DNA of 64,000 nt, taken from JAJFJD01 sp965228975. GTDB taxonomy: Bacteria > Pseudomonadota > Alphaproteobacteria > UBA8366. Shown in pieces: positions 33,164 to 41,919 of the stretch (within the stretch, counting starts at the first letter, position 1; every line of letters begins with the position of its first letter). Location of the stretch: contig OZ245851.1 in assembly GCA_965228975.1 (NCBI GenBank), positions 1,922,001 through 1,986,000 of the forward strand, read 5' to 3'. Under the pieces are notes generated by a model. It saw only the letters and a program-made list of their open reading frames with translations, was not told the origin of the DNA and made no database searches. The position numbers and the translations under genes are program-made.

Positions 33164-33406
33164 CTAGCCCTTCGCGGCCTTGTCATTTTCCGCTGCCGTC
33201 GGAGAGGCGACCTGCTCCGCCTCCTTGTTATTCGTGACCGGCTGGGATTCGGCATTATCGCCGTTATCGTCCTTCACCTGTTTCTTGAAGGACTTCAAGC
33301 CTTTACCAAAATCACCCATAAGCCGCGACAGTTTCCCCCCGCCGCCGAATAAAATCAGGACAACGGCCAGGACGATAAGCCAATGCCAAATACTAAATGT
33401 GCCCAA
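33164..33406 (-). CDS. tatA: Twin-arginine translocase subunit TatA
   Basis: The 80-residue protein has the TatA layout: a short N-terminal helix (IWHWLIVLAVVLILFGGGGKL) with the Phe-Gly hinge, an amphipathic helix (MGDFGKGLKSFKKQV) and a short charged tail. TatA multimerises to form the translocation conduit. It heads tatABC. The 182 bases upstream, up to the ABC ATPase stop at 33589, must hold the promoter; I saw no clear consensus there. Confidence 0.95.
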   Translation of the reverse strand: MGTFSIWHWLIVLAVVLILFGGGGKLSRLMGDFGKGLKSFKKQVKDDNGDNAESQPVTNNKEAEQVASPTAAENDKAAKG

Positions 33407-33588
33407 GCTGATGTCTCCTCTTTACCGGCGCGGGTCGATGCACGTCAGATGGCGCCGATCATTGCAGAACACGCTCGGCCCCGCAACGATCCATTGATAC
33501 CAGGAGATATACCGAAATCCCAGCGTTCCAAGCTGTCGAGCGCCCTGAAAATCGACTTCTGACGTCGTCCTGCGCAAAGTTTATTGTT

Positions 33589-34656
33589 TCAACTCTGCTC
33601 GGCCGGAAAGACGAACGCCTGCGTCGAATCCAAGGTGACCTGAAGAACTTCGTTCTCCTTCGGCAGGAACCTGCCCGGGACCCGCGCATGAAGATGAATT
33701 TCCTCGCCGATTTGGCGGCAGGTGCACAGGTGGACCAGGCTTGACCGACCCAGCATGCGGGACGCCAGCACGCGCGCGGTGCCCTCTTCCCCATTAACGG
33801 TTGCCGACAGGCGCAGGGCTTCCGGCCGGATCAGGATTTCCGCGGATTGGCCGTCCCGCATCGGCTCGGCCGGCAGATTGCCGAAGGGCGTGTAGACACT
33901 TCCGTTCTGAACCACGCCGGTCAATCGGTTCACATCGCTGAAGAACTCTGCGACGAATGCGTCCACAGGGTCGTAATACAGCGCATCCGGTTGATCGGTC
34001 TGGACATTACGCCCTTCGCGCATGACGGCGATGCGATCCGCCATGAACATGGCTTCCTCGGCATCGTGGGTGACCATCAGGGTCGCCTGACCACTGTGCT
34101 TCAGCAAATGCAGGGTCTGATCCCTCACCTGGTCCCGAAGTCGGGAATCGAGCCCCGAGAACGGCTCATCCAACAGGATCAACGGCGGGCTCGGCGCCAA
34201 GGCGCGGGCCAGCGCCACGCGTTGTTGCTGCCCGCCCGACAAGGCGTGCGGATAGCGGTCGGCCAGATCGGCCACGCCGACCCGCCGCAGCACTTCGTCG
34301 CAGCGCGCCCGGCGGTCGTCACCTTTCATCCCCGTCAGCCCAAAATCCACATTCTGTGCAACGGTAAGATGGGGAAACAGCGCGAAATCCTGGAAGACCA
34401 ATCCGACGCTGCGATCCTCCGGCGGCACCCAAAGGCCCGGTCCGGCGACCTCCTGACCGTTGATCGCGATACGGCCCTGCTGCAACTCCTCGAGCCCCGC
34501 CGCCAGACGCAACACCGTGGTTTTGCCGCACCCGGAGGGGCCGAGCAGGCACACGACTTCGCCCGCGGCCACGGAAAGACTGAAGGATTCCACGGCGGTA
34601 ACGTCACCGTAGGCGTGGTGGAGCCCTTCCAATTCGAGTGCAGCCGGTGTGGTCAC
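33589..34656 (-). CDS. Orphan ABC transporter ATPase, FbpC/PotA type with TOBE domain
   Basis: The 355-residue protein has Walker A GPSGCGKTT (near residue 40), Q-loop FQDFALFPHLTV, signature LSGGQQQRVALARAL and Walker B LILLDEPFSGLD, with a TOBE-like C-terminal domain (about 240-355). This composition is that of the Fe(III)/polyamine/sulfate importer ATPases. No permease or binding-protein gene is adjacent. In related genomes scpB and tatA are usually neighbours, so this gene looks inserted between them. It has its own promoter preceded by a perfect palindrome. The transported substrate is unknown. Confidence 0.9.
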   Translation of the reverse strand: MTTPAALELEGLHHAYGDVTAVESFSLSVAAGEVVCLLGPSGCGKTTVLRLAAGLEELQQGRIAINGQEVAGPGLWVPPEDRSVGLVFQDFALFPHLTVAQNVDFGLTGMKGDDRRARCDEVLRRVGVADLADRYPHALSGGQQQRVALARALAPSPPLILLDEPFSGLDSRLRDQVRDQTLHLLKHSGQATLMVTHDAEEAMFMADRIAVMREGRNVQTDQPDALYYDPVDAFVAEFFSDVNRLTGVVQNGSVYTPFGNLPAEPMRDGQSAEILIRPEALRLSATVNGEEGTARVLASRMLGRSSLVHLCTCRQIGEEIHLHARVPGRFLPKENEVLQVTLDSTQAFVFPAEQS

Positions 34657-34691
34657 CAGTCGATCCAGATGCTGTGTCTACGTCACGCGAC

Positions 34692-34735
34692 ATTGATACT
34701 GCTATCTAGATTAAGTCGCAATTGCGTTAACGCAA
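34692..34735 (-). promoter_or_regulatory. Promoter and 14-bp palindrome upstream of the orphan ABC ATPase
   Basis: On the minus strand TTGCGA (34716-34721) and TATCAA (34693-34698) are spaced by 17 bases, a good sigma70-type match. The perfect palindrome TTGCGTTAACGCAA (34722-34735) abuts the -35 box on its upstream side, as expected of an activator or operator site. It falls in the 93-base gap between scpB and the ATPase gene. The regulator is unknown. Confidence 0.55.
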
Positions 34736-34749
34736 GGTGTGCATCCGGG

Positions 34750-35511
34750 CTATTCGCCGCCGCGGGTGCGCGCAAACTGCGGTAAATCGACGACTTCCGC
34801 GCTCGGCCGCTCTTCCTTGTCCTCGGAATCCGGTGTCTCGTCGGCGGGTTCCTCGGGTCCCGGATCGTCGCCGAAATCCGCCTCTACGGCTTCTTCCGCC
34901 GACAATTCCTCCTCCTCGGGCGTCTCTTCGTCCAATTCCTCGGTGGTGGGTTGCTCGCGGATTTCGCTCAACGGACCGAAACCCGGCTTGCGGTCGAGCA
35001 GCCCCGCGGCCTTCAATTCGTCGACCCCCGGCAGCGCGTCCGCACTCTCCAGGCCGAAATGATCCAGGAAATTCTCCGAGGTGCCCCAAGTGACCGGGCG
35101 GCCGGCGGTCCGGCGGCGGCCCCGCGGCCGGATCCAGCCCGCTTCGAGCAGCAGATCGAGGGTGCCACGGCTGAGCGTGACGCCGCGCATTTCCTCGATC
35201 TCGGCGCGCGTGATCGGCTGGTGGTAGGCGATGATCGCCAGCGTTTCGATCGCCGCCCGCGACATCCGCCGGGACACCGTATTCTCGACGCGCAAATGCG
35301 GCGCCAAATCCGGCGCGGTGCGGAACCCCCACCCCTTGCCGATACGGCACAGATGGACGCCCCGATTGGCATAAATGCCCTGGAGTTCCTCGAGCAGCGC
35401 CTTGACGTCCGTTCCTTCCGGCATGCGGCTGACGATCGTCTTGACCGGCACCGGTGCGGCGGCGGCAAACAGCATGGCTTCAAGCAGACGAAGCTGCTGG
35501 AAATGATCCAT
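34750..35511 (-). CDS. scpB: Segregation and condensation protein B
   Basis: ScpB is a kleisin-associated winged-helix protein of the SMC condensin. The 253-residue product carries two winged-helix domains (residues ~1-165), with AIETLAIIAYHQPITRAEIEEMRGV and RGRRRTAGRPVTWGT. An unusually long acidic tail follows (about 190-240, mostly Glu/Asp/Pro). It starts two bases after the scpA stop and is the end of the dgt-to-scpB run. Confidence 0.95.
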   Translation of the reverse strand: MDHFQQLRLLEAMLFAAAAPVPVKTIVSRMPEGTDVKALLEELQGIYANRGVHLCRIGKGWGFRTAPDLAPHLRVENTVSRRMSRAAIETLAIIAYHQPITRAEIEEMRGVTLSRGTLDLLLEAGWIRPRGRRRTAGRPVTWGTSENFLDHFGLESADALPGVDELKAAGLLDRKPGFGPLSEIREQPTTEELDEETPEEEELSAEEAVEADFGDDPGPEEPADETPDSEDKEERPSAEVVDLPQFARTRGGE

Positions 35512-35513
35512 TC

Positions 35514-36341
35514 CTAAGATGTCCCCATTGGCGTTTTTTCTGTCGCTTTTCGAACGTAGATCGGCGCGAACGTCCCTTCCTGCCGCACCATCAATTCGCC
35601 CGCCTTCACCATCTCGAGGCTCGCGGCAAAGGTCGCCGCCATCGCCGACCGCGCGACAAGGCCGCGCGGCATATCCTCCGGCAGGAAGGTCGACAATGTC
35701 GCCCAGTCCGGGACATCGCCCAGCAGAGACCGGAGGCGGTCGAGCGCGGCCTCGGTGGAAAACAGCTCGGTCGGATCGATACGCAACGAGGTGATGTTTT
35801 CGCGTGTCCGGAATTCGCCGTAGGTTTTGAGCAATTCGAACAGCGTCAGCTCATAGACCGAATGGTTCACGACCTCGACGGGTTCCGGCGCGCCGCGCGC
35901 GAAGAAATCGCGGTTCAACCGGGGCCGGTCCATCAAGGCACGGCCGATTTTGCGCATCGCCTCCAGCCGCTGAAGCTGGAATGCAAGGCGCTCCGCCATC
36001 TCGGCGGCAGACAGCTGCTCGCCATCTTCCTCGACCGAGGGCAGCAAGAGCCGCGATTTGAGATAGGCGAGCCAGGCGGCCATGACGAGATAGTCCGCCG
36101 CTAATTCGAGACGGAGTTCCCGCGCCTGCGTGATGAATTCGAGATATTGATCCGCGAGCTTCAAAATCGAAATCTTGGTTAGATCGACTTTCTGATCCCG
36201 CGCCAACGCCAACAGGATGTCGATCGGCCCCTCGAACCCATCCAGATCCAACAGCAACGGCCCCGACGCCCCCGGCTGCGCGGGGCGCGTGTCTTCTTCG
36301 AAAAAGGGCGTGCCGTCCTGCGACGGTGGTTCGTTCGTCAT
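35514..36341 (-). CDS. scpA: Segregation and condensation protein A
   Basis: ScpA is the kleisin that bridges SMC heads with ScpB in chromosome condensation. The 275-residue protein has the N-terminal FEGPIDILLALARDQKVDLTKISIL signature, the helical AAYLVMAAWLAYLKSRLLLP-type segment, and a C-terminal winged helix. It starts 93 bases after nagZ. scpB follows two bases after its stop. Confidence 0.96.
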   Translation of the reverse strand: MTNEPPSQDGTPFFEEDTRPAQPGASGPLLLDLDGFEGPIDILLALARDQKVDLTKISILKLADQYLEFITQARELRLELAADYLVMAAWLAYLKSRLLLPSVEEDGEQLSAAEMAERLAFQLQRLEAMRKIGRALMDRPRLNRDFFARGAPEPVEVVNHSVYELTLFELLKTYGEFRTRENITSLRIDPTELFSTEAALDRLRSLLGDVPDWATLSTFLPEDMPRGLVARSAMAATFAASLEMVKAGELMVRQEGTFAPIYVRKATEKTPMGTS

Positions 36342-36434
36342 GAGCCGCGCATCATACTTTAGGAGGATATTTTATCCCATCGGGAAGATTGCCGCCCGGA
36401 CCCGCTCGCTACCACAGATCCTTAGAAAACATCT

Positions 36435-37451
36435 TCAACCGATTGTTTTAGAAACTATATCGTCAAGCGTCGCCAGCCGATCCTTCGCATCTCCGATCCC
36501 GCCGCCGGCCACCCGCGATAGCGCGCGTTTCAGCCGGTCCGCGCCCGAGTCGGACAAAGCCGGCGTCCCGGCGGCCACGTCGCGCATTTCCGCCATAACG
36601 CCGTTGCAGTGCAGGGCGATATCACACCCGGCCCCGACACTGTCCCGGGCCCGGTCTTCCAAGCCGCCCTTCAAGGCCTTCATGCTCAGATCGTCACTCA
36701 ATAACAACCCGGCGAACCCCATCTCGCCCCGGATAATGTCCTCGATCACGGTCGGCGAGGTGGTGGCCGGGAACAGCGGATCGACCGCCTGATAGACGAT
36801 ATGGGCGGTCATCGCGATCGGCATGTCGGAAAGCGCGGCGAACGGCCGAAAGTCGGTCGCGCGCAACACGTCCAAGGGCGTGTCCACCGTCGGTAGCGCT
36901 TCATGCGTGTCGACCACGGCCCGGCCGTGCCCCGGGATATGCTTGATCACCGGCAAGACGCCGGCATCGATCAGGCCCTCGGCCACCGCCCGCCCAAGCG
37001 TTGCGACGACCGTGGGATCATCCGAAAAGGCCCGGTCGCCGATGATGTCGTGCGCACCCTCGAACCGGAGATCGATCAACGGCAGGCAGTCCACCGTAAG
37101 GCCCAAATCGAGAAGTTCCGCCCCGATCACCGCCGCGTTCAACCGCGCCGCCTCAATCCCGGCCGCAGAATCCTTCGCATGGATTCTTCCAAACAGCTCG
37201 GCAGGGGGCGGTTGCCGCCAATGCGGCGGCTTCAAACGGGCGACCCGGCCCCCTTCCTGATCGATCAGGATCGGCGCATCGGCTCGCTGCACCGTTTCCC
37301 GAAGGGCATCGGTCAAGCGCCGGACCTGGTCCGGCGACTCCACGTTGCGCGCGAAGAGAATGAAGCCTACGGGATCGCAGTCCCGGTAGAAGGACTTTTC
37401 CTCCTCCGTCAGTGACAGGCCGGCGCATCCGAAAATTGCCGCGAGCGGCAT
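36435..37451 (-). CDS. nagZ: Beta-N-acetylhexosaminidase (peptidoglycan recycling)
   Basis: NagZ removes N-acetylglucosamine from muropeptides in the cytoplasm. The 338-residue glycoside hydrolase family 3 protein has FILFARNVESPDQVRRLT, the KHIPGHGRAVVDTHEALP loop containing the conserved His/Asp dyad, and LLSDDLSMKAL, whose Asp is the likely nucleophile. It starts immediately after the SPOR gene's stop. This neighbourhood is conserved in alphaproteobacteria. Confidence 0.96.
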   Translation of the reverse strand: MPLAAIFGCAGLSLTEEEKSFYRDCDPVGFILFARNVESPDQVRRLTDALRETVQRADAPILIDQEGGRVARLKPPHWRQPPPAELFGRIHAKDSAAGIEAARLNAAVIGAELLDLGLTVDCLPLIDLRFEGAHDIIGDRAFSDDPTVVATLGRAVAEGLIDAGVLPVIKHIPGHGRAVVDTHEALPTVDTPLDVLRATDFRPFAALSDMPIAMTAHIVYQAVDPLFPATTSPTVIEDIIRGEMGFAGLLLSDDLSMKALKGGLEDRARDSVGAGCDIALHCNGVMAEMRDVAAGTPALSDSGADRLKRALSRVAGGGIGDAKDRLATLDDIVSKTIG

Positions 37452-38363
37452 TCAACCCCTCCCGGGCGGGACGACGATACAGCCGATCTTTCGGGCCTTA
37501 AGTTTCCGGCAGAGCTCCGCCGCCGCGGCGCGATTGGGCAAAGGGCCGCCTTGAATGCGATAGAAGACCTTCCCCTTGATCGTCGCCTTCTGAAGGTTGA
37601 GGCTCAGTTTTCCGAACAGGTCACGATGTTTGACGCTTTGGCTGTCCCAGAATTTCTTGCCCTGCACGTCGGACGACACCGAACCGATCTGGATGCGAAA
37701 TGCCTTTCCCGCGGATACGGCGGGTTTGGCCGGCTTCGCTTCCGGGGTGGCGCGCGCGGTCTTTTGGGTCGACGGGGGTGTCGTGGCGGCCTTCGGGGCC
37801 GCCGGCGCGGTTTTGGCCGACGCGGCGGGCGGTGTCGGCGCCTTTGCAGGCTCGGAAGGCGTCGGTTGCGTCGCGCCCGGTGTCAACGGCACCGGTTTTC
37901 CGGCGGCCGGCCCATCCCCCGCCCGGTCTGCGGCGCGCACCCGCGACCCGGTTGACGGCTCGCTGGGGACCACGGCCGGCGGCGGCGTCGGCTTCACCGG
38001 GATCGACATCGGCTTTTCGGGGGGCGGCAGCAGGCGTTCCACGCCTTGTTCCTTGCCGCGCCCATCGATGGCGTTGAAGACGGTCTTGTCCTGATGCGGG
38101 ATCGCCAAGCCGCCGGGATTCTCCGGCGCGACCTTCATCGGCCCCTTGGGCTTGAGCAGCGGCGCGGCCCCTTCGCTGCCCTCCTTGATCCCCGCCGTGT
38201 AGGAATACCAGGCGATGGTGACACCGCCGGTCATGACGATCATCGTAATCAGCAAGGGCACGATCAACGACAACGACCGCTTTTTCGGCCGCCGGATCTC
38301 GTCCTCGAGTTCGTCCAAGGCGGTCAGTTCATCGTTAAGCGGATCGGATCGGCGCGCCCTCAT
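37452..38363 (-). CDS. SPOR-domain cell-envelope protein
   Basis: The 303-residue protein has a cytoplasmic N-terminus, one membrane helix (LSLIVPLLITMIVMTGGVTIAWY, about residues 32-54), a long Pro/Ala/Thr-rich linker in the periplasm and a C-terminal SPOR domain (about 218-300: FRIQIGSVSSDVQGKKFW to CIVVPP). SPOR domains bind denuded glycan strands at division sites. Its start overlaps the argS stop by four bases and nagZ follows directly, so it belongs to the same transcript. Confidence 0.9.
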   Translation of the reverse strand: MRARRSDPLNDELTALDELEDEIRRPKKRSLSLIVPLLITMIVMTGGVTIAWYSYTAGIKEGSEGAAPLLKPKGPMKVAPENPGGLAIPHQDKTVFNAIDGRGKEQGVERLLPPPEKPMSIPVKPTPPPAVVPSEPSTGSRVRAADRAGDGPAAGKPVPLTPGATQPTPSEPAKAPTPPAASAKTAPAAPKAATTPPSTQKTARATPEAKPAKPAVSAGKAFRIQIGSVSSDVQGKKFWDSQSVKHRDLFGKLSLNLQKATIKGKVFYRIQGGPLPNRAAAAELCRKLKARKIGCIVVPPGRG

Positions 38364-40114
38364 CGCATCTCCTCGACCGGATCAACGCCAAAGATGCGCA
38401 GTCCGGCTCCCACGACCGTTTGCAAGGCCCGCACCAGCGCCAGCCGTGCGGTGGTCAACGCCACATCGTCCTCGACGATGAAACGCAACGTCGCGTCGTC
38501 CTTACCCTTGGTCCAGAGGCCATGGAAGGCCGACGCAAGATCATACAGATAAAAAGCCAGCCGATGCGGCTCATGGGCTTCGGCGGCGGCTTCCACGGTA
38601 CGGGGCCAGTTTCCCATGGCTCTGATCAGAGCAAGCTCGGATTCGTCCGTCAAGCGCTCTAACTCCGCCCCCTGCAACGCAGAATCCGACAAATCGATAT
38701 CGGGAACCGCCGTTTTCGCCATGCGCATGACCGAGTGGCTGCGCGCATGGGCGTACTGCACATAGAAAACCGGATTGTCGCGCGACTGCTCCGTCACCGC
38801 GCTGAGGTCGAAGTCGAGCCCGGCGTCGTTCTTGCGCGTCAGCATGATGAACCGCACGACATCCTTACCGACCTCATCGACAAGATCGCGCAAGGTTACG
38901 AAGGTGCCCGCCCGTTTCGACATCTTCACCGGCTCGCCCTTGTCCATCAGGCGGACGATCTGGCACAGCTTCACGTCCAATTCGGCCTTGTCCTCGGTGA
39001 TGGCGCGCGTGGCGGCCTGCATGCGCTTCACATATCCGCCATGATCCGCGCCGAGCACGTCGATCAACTTGGCGAATCCCCGTTGATATTTGTCCAGATG
39101 ATAGGCGATATCGCTGGCGAAATAGGTCCAACTGCCGTCAGATTTCTTCAGCGGCCGATCGATGTCGTCGCCGAAATCGGAGGCCCGGAACAAGGTCTGC
39201 GGCCGCGGCTCCCAGTCGTCGGGCAACTTGCCCTTGGGCGGTTCCAGCGTGCCGGTGTAGATCAGGCCACGCGATTCGAGCATATCGAAGGCCTCGTTGA
39301 CCTTCCCCGCCTCGACCAGTTTCCGCTCCGAGGAAAATACGTCATGCGTGACGCCCAGCGCCAATAGATCGTCCCGGACCAGCGCCATCATGGCGTCCAC
39401 GGCAAACGCCCGGACATGCGGCAACCAATCCGACTCCGCGGCATTCATCCACTTGTCCCCGTCTTCCGCCGCCAACGCGGACCCGACGGCCTTCAGGTAG
39501 TCGCCCGGATACAGCCCTTCCGGAATCGCGCCGATATCCTCGCCGAGCGCCTCGCGATAGCGGAGATAGGCGGATTGCGCGAGCACGTCCACCTGTGCGC
39601 CGGCATCGTTGATGTAATACTCGCGGCAGACGTCGTAGCCGACGGTCTCCAGCAAGGACGCCAGGACATCGCCAAAGACGGTACCGCGCGCGTGACCGAT
39701 ATGCAGTGGTCCCGTCGGATTGGCGGAGACATACTCGACATTGACGGCCTGCCCCGCGCCGACCGTGGACCGCCCGTAGTTCGTGCCCTGCTCGAGGATC
39801 GTCGCGATCGACCGGCACCAGATCGCGTCGTCCAAACGGATATTGATAAACCCGGGCCCTGCGACATCGACCGACGCCACATCCGGCAGCGCGCCGATCT
39901 TTTCCGCCAAGGCCTCGGCCAAGTCGCGGGGTTTCATCTTTGCCGGCTTCGCCAAGACCATGGCGGCGTTGGTCGCCATATCGCCATGCGACGGGTCGCG
40001 CGGCGGCTCGACCGAGATGCGGGCGGTGTCCAAATCCGCCGGCACCACGCCGTCCGCGCCCAATGCGCCGATCGCAGCGACCACCTTGTCCCGCATGTCC
40101 CGAAATAGATTCAC
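38360..40114 (-). CDS. argS: Arginyl-tRNA synthetase
   Basis: ArgS charges tRNA-Arg. The 584-residue class I synthetase has the HIGH-type motif GPLHIGHARGTVFGD and the KMSKS-type VKMSKRAGTFVTL, with the N-terminal additional domain and the C-terminal anticodon-binding DALR domain (YVQYAHARSHSVMR). It overlaps dgt by four bases upstream and the SPOR gene by four bases downstream. Confidence 0.98.
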   Translation of the reverse strand: MNLFRDMRDKVVAAIGALGADGVVPADLDTARISVEPPRDPSHGDMATNAAMVLAKPAKMKPRDLAEALAEKIGALPDVASVDVAGPGFINIRLDDAIWCRSIATILEQGTNYGRSTVGAGQAVNVEYVSANPTGPLHIGHARGTVFGDVLASLLETVGYDVCREYYINDAGAQVDVLAQSAYLRYREALGEDIGAIPEGLYPGDYLKAVGSALAAEDGDKWMNAAESDWLPHVRAFAVDAMMALVRDDLLALGVTHDVFSSERKLVEAGKVNEAFDMLESRGLIYTGTLEPPKGKLPDDWEPRPQTLFRASDFGDDIDRPLKKSDGSWTYFASDIAYHLDKYQRGFAKLIDVLGADHGGYVKRMQAATRAITEDKAELDVKLCQIVRLMDKGEPVKMSKRAGTFVTLRDLVDEVGKDVVRFIMLTRKNDAGLDFDLSAVTEQSRDNPVFYVQYAHARSHSVMRMAKTAVPDIDLSDSALQGAELERLTDESELALIRAMGNWPRTVEAAAEAHEPHRLAFYLYDLASAFHGLWTKGKDDATLRFIVEDDVALTTARLALVRALQTVVGAGLRIFGVDPVEEMR

Positions 40115-41289
40115 GTCGACGCTTCCTTCGTCCCGAACAACCGATCATGTTCCCGTTTGGCATAGCGGTCGGTCATGCCGGCGATATAGTCGGCCGCAAC
40201 CCGGGCCGTCTCGCGGCTTCCCGAATCCGCCGCGGAGACGGACCATTCGTCGGGCATCGATGCGGGATCTTCAACGAAGCGGCCGAATAAATCCTTCACG
40301 ATTCTCCGGGCCCTATCCGTCTCCCGTAAGACCTCCGGATGGCGATACATATTCCCAAACAAGAACTTCTTTATGGCGCGGTCCTTTTGAACCATTGCGG
40401 ACGAGAAGGCAACGACCGGCTGATCGAGCGCACGGATGTCCGCGGCAGACCCCGGAGACGCCGCGGACAGCCGCGCTTTGGTCTCCACCAGCACATCGTT
40501 GACCATGGCATCGATAAGACTCCGCACCGCTTCATGGCTCAAGCGATGGGGCTCGAGTCGCGGATACCGCTGCCGCACCCGGTCAATCGCCTCGGCCACA
40601 TGGGGCACGGCTACAAGCTCGTCGATGGTGAACATTTCGGCCCGCAGTCCGTCATCGACGTCATGATTGTCATAGGCGATGTCATCGGCGATTGCCGCAA
40701 CTTGTGCCTCGGGACCGGCGAAGCTTTCGAGTTCCAGGTCCTGAACCTCGGAATAGCCGGCGATCGTTTCCGGTAATGGCCCTCCGGCGGATTTCGGCCC
40801 CAACAGGGGGCCGTTATGCTTCGCCAATCCTTCCAGCATTTCCCAAGTCAGGTTTAACCCATCGAAAGCCGCATACCGCTGCTCGAGGCGAACCACGATG
40901 CGCAGAGTCTGGTCGTTGTGGTCGAACCCGCCGAAGGGCTGCATCACCTCGTCGAGCGCCTCTTCCCCGGCATGACCGAAGGGCGGATGGCCGAAATCAT
41001 GCGCAAGCGCCAAGGCCTCCGCCAAATCCTGGTTCAAACCGAGGTTGATCGCCAACCCCCGCGCGATCTGCGCGACTTCGAGGCTGTGGGTGAGTCGGGT
41101 ACGGAAATGGTCGCCGCCGGGCGAGACGAAAACCTGGGTCTTATGCATAAGCCGCCGCAAGGCGGTGGAATGGATAATCCGGTCGCGGTCGCGCTGGAAA
41201 CACGTCCGTGTGGGGCTTTCCGGCTCTGCCAGAAGCCGTCCGCGGCTCGCCTTTGGATCGCTAGCATACGGCGCTAAATCAGAAGGCAT
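40111..41289 (-). CDS. dgt: Deoxyguanosinetriphosphate triphosphohydrolase-like HD protein
   Basis: The 392-residue HD-domain enzyme hydrolyses dNTPs to nucleosides and tripolyphosphate. Metal-site residues are present in RTRLTHSLEVAQ, ALAHDFGHPPFGHAGEEAL and AAIADDIAYDNHDVDDGL. The shorter, type-2 Dgt length fits alphaproteobacterial homologues. I choose the ATG at 41289 (MPSDLAPYASDP); the longer frame from 41331 adds residues not typical of the family. It is the first gene of the dgt-argS-SPOR-nagZ-scpAB run and is divergent from erpA. Confidence 0.93.
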   Translation of the reverse strand: MPSDLAPYASDPKASRGRLLAEPESPTRTCFQRDRDRIIHSTALRRLMHKTQVFVSPGGDHFRTRLTHSLEVAQIARGLAINLGLNQDLAEALALAHDFGHPPFGHAGEEALDEVMQPFGGFDHNDQTLRIVVRLEQRYAAFDGLNLTWEMLEGLAKHNGPLLGPKSAGGPLPETIAGYSEVQDLELESFAGPEAQVAAIADDIAYDNHDVDDGLRAEMFTIDELVAVPHVAEAIDRVRQRYPRLEPHRLSHEAVRSLIDAMVNDVLVETKARLSAASPGSAADIRALDQPVVAFSSAMVQKDRAIKKFLFGNMYRHPEVLRETDRARRIVKDLFGRFVEDPASMPDEWSVSAADSGSRETARVAADYIAGMTDRYAKREHDRLFGTKEAST

Positions 41290-41361
41290 GCCGGAACGTA
41301 TCGGCGGCTCCGTCGGATGGCAATGCCCCAAAAACCGGCGGCTCCCGATTAACGTTTGGGA

Positions 41362-41389
41362 TTGACAAATCCTGGGGAAACCCTATCTA
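41362..41389 (+). promoter_or_regulatory. Predicted sigma70-type erpA promoter
   Basis: A perfect TTGACA at 41362-41367 and TATCTA at 41384-41389 are spaced by 16 bases. The start of transcription would be near 41396, about 35 bases before the erpA ATG. It lies in the 142-base region between the divergent dgt and erpA genes. Confidence 0.65.
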
Positions 41390-41431
41390 AACCCCTAGAA
41401 AACAGCCATTCTGTACTTTTCGGAGCAACCA

Positions 41432-41794
41432 ATGAGCGACGCCTTCGCGAGCATGGAAGCCAAGCCTGACCGGTCTTTCTCGGTCAGCGACAGTGCCGTA
41501 AAGCGAATCACCACCCTGCTGGAGAGCGAAGCGGACGGTACTATGCTACGCGTCACCGTCTCGGGCGGCGGTTGTTCCGGCTACCAGTACGGCTTCGGTT
41601 TCGACACCGATACCACTGCCGACGACCATCTTTTCGAAAAGAACGGCATCACGGTGGTGGTCGACGACGTTTCCCTCGACCTGCTGGCCGGATCGGAACT
41701 CGATTTCGTCGAAGACCTGATCGGCGCGGCGTTCCAGGTCAAGAATCCGAATGCCACGTCTTCCTGTGGCTGCGGGACGTCGTTCGCAATCTGA
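41432..41794 (+). CDS. erpA: Iron-sulfur cluster insertion protein (A-type carrier)
   Basis: ErpA delivers iron-sulfur clusters to apo-enzymes. The 120-residue protein has the three invariant cysteines of A-type carriers, one in GGGCSGYQY and two in the C-terminal CGCG. A GGAGCAACC ribosome site precedes the ATG, and a good promoter lies 43 bases before it. In related bacteria erpA is followed by xthA; here a halogenase gene lies between them. Confidence 0.95.
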   Translation: MSDAFASMEAKPDRSFSVSDSAVKRITTLLESEADGTMLRVTVSGGGCSGYQYGFGFDTDTTADDHLFEKNGITVVVDDVSLDLLAGSELDFVEDLIGAAFQVKNPNATSSCGCGTSFAI

Positions 41795-41919
41795 TCCGCA
41801 CACCCGGGCACCTGCCCGGCACCTCGTCGCTAATAATTTCGCTATAGGCATGTCATCCGGCATCGTTTCCGGTATTGTTCCGGAAAATAACCGGGGCAAA
41901 CAGGGATGACGGCCTTCCA

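Noticed and set aside
34722..34735. Palindrome read as a terminator for scpB
   Set aside because: No loop and no T-run follow; a protein-binding site is more likely.
41804..41817. CGGGCA/TGCCCG hairpin after erpA as a terminator
   Set aside because: The 6-bp stem has a two-base loop and no T-run.
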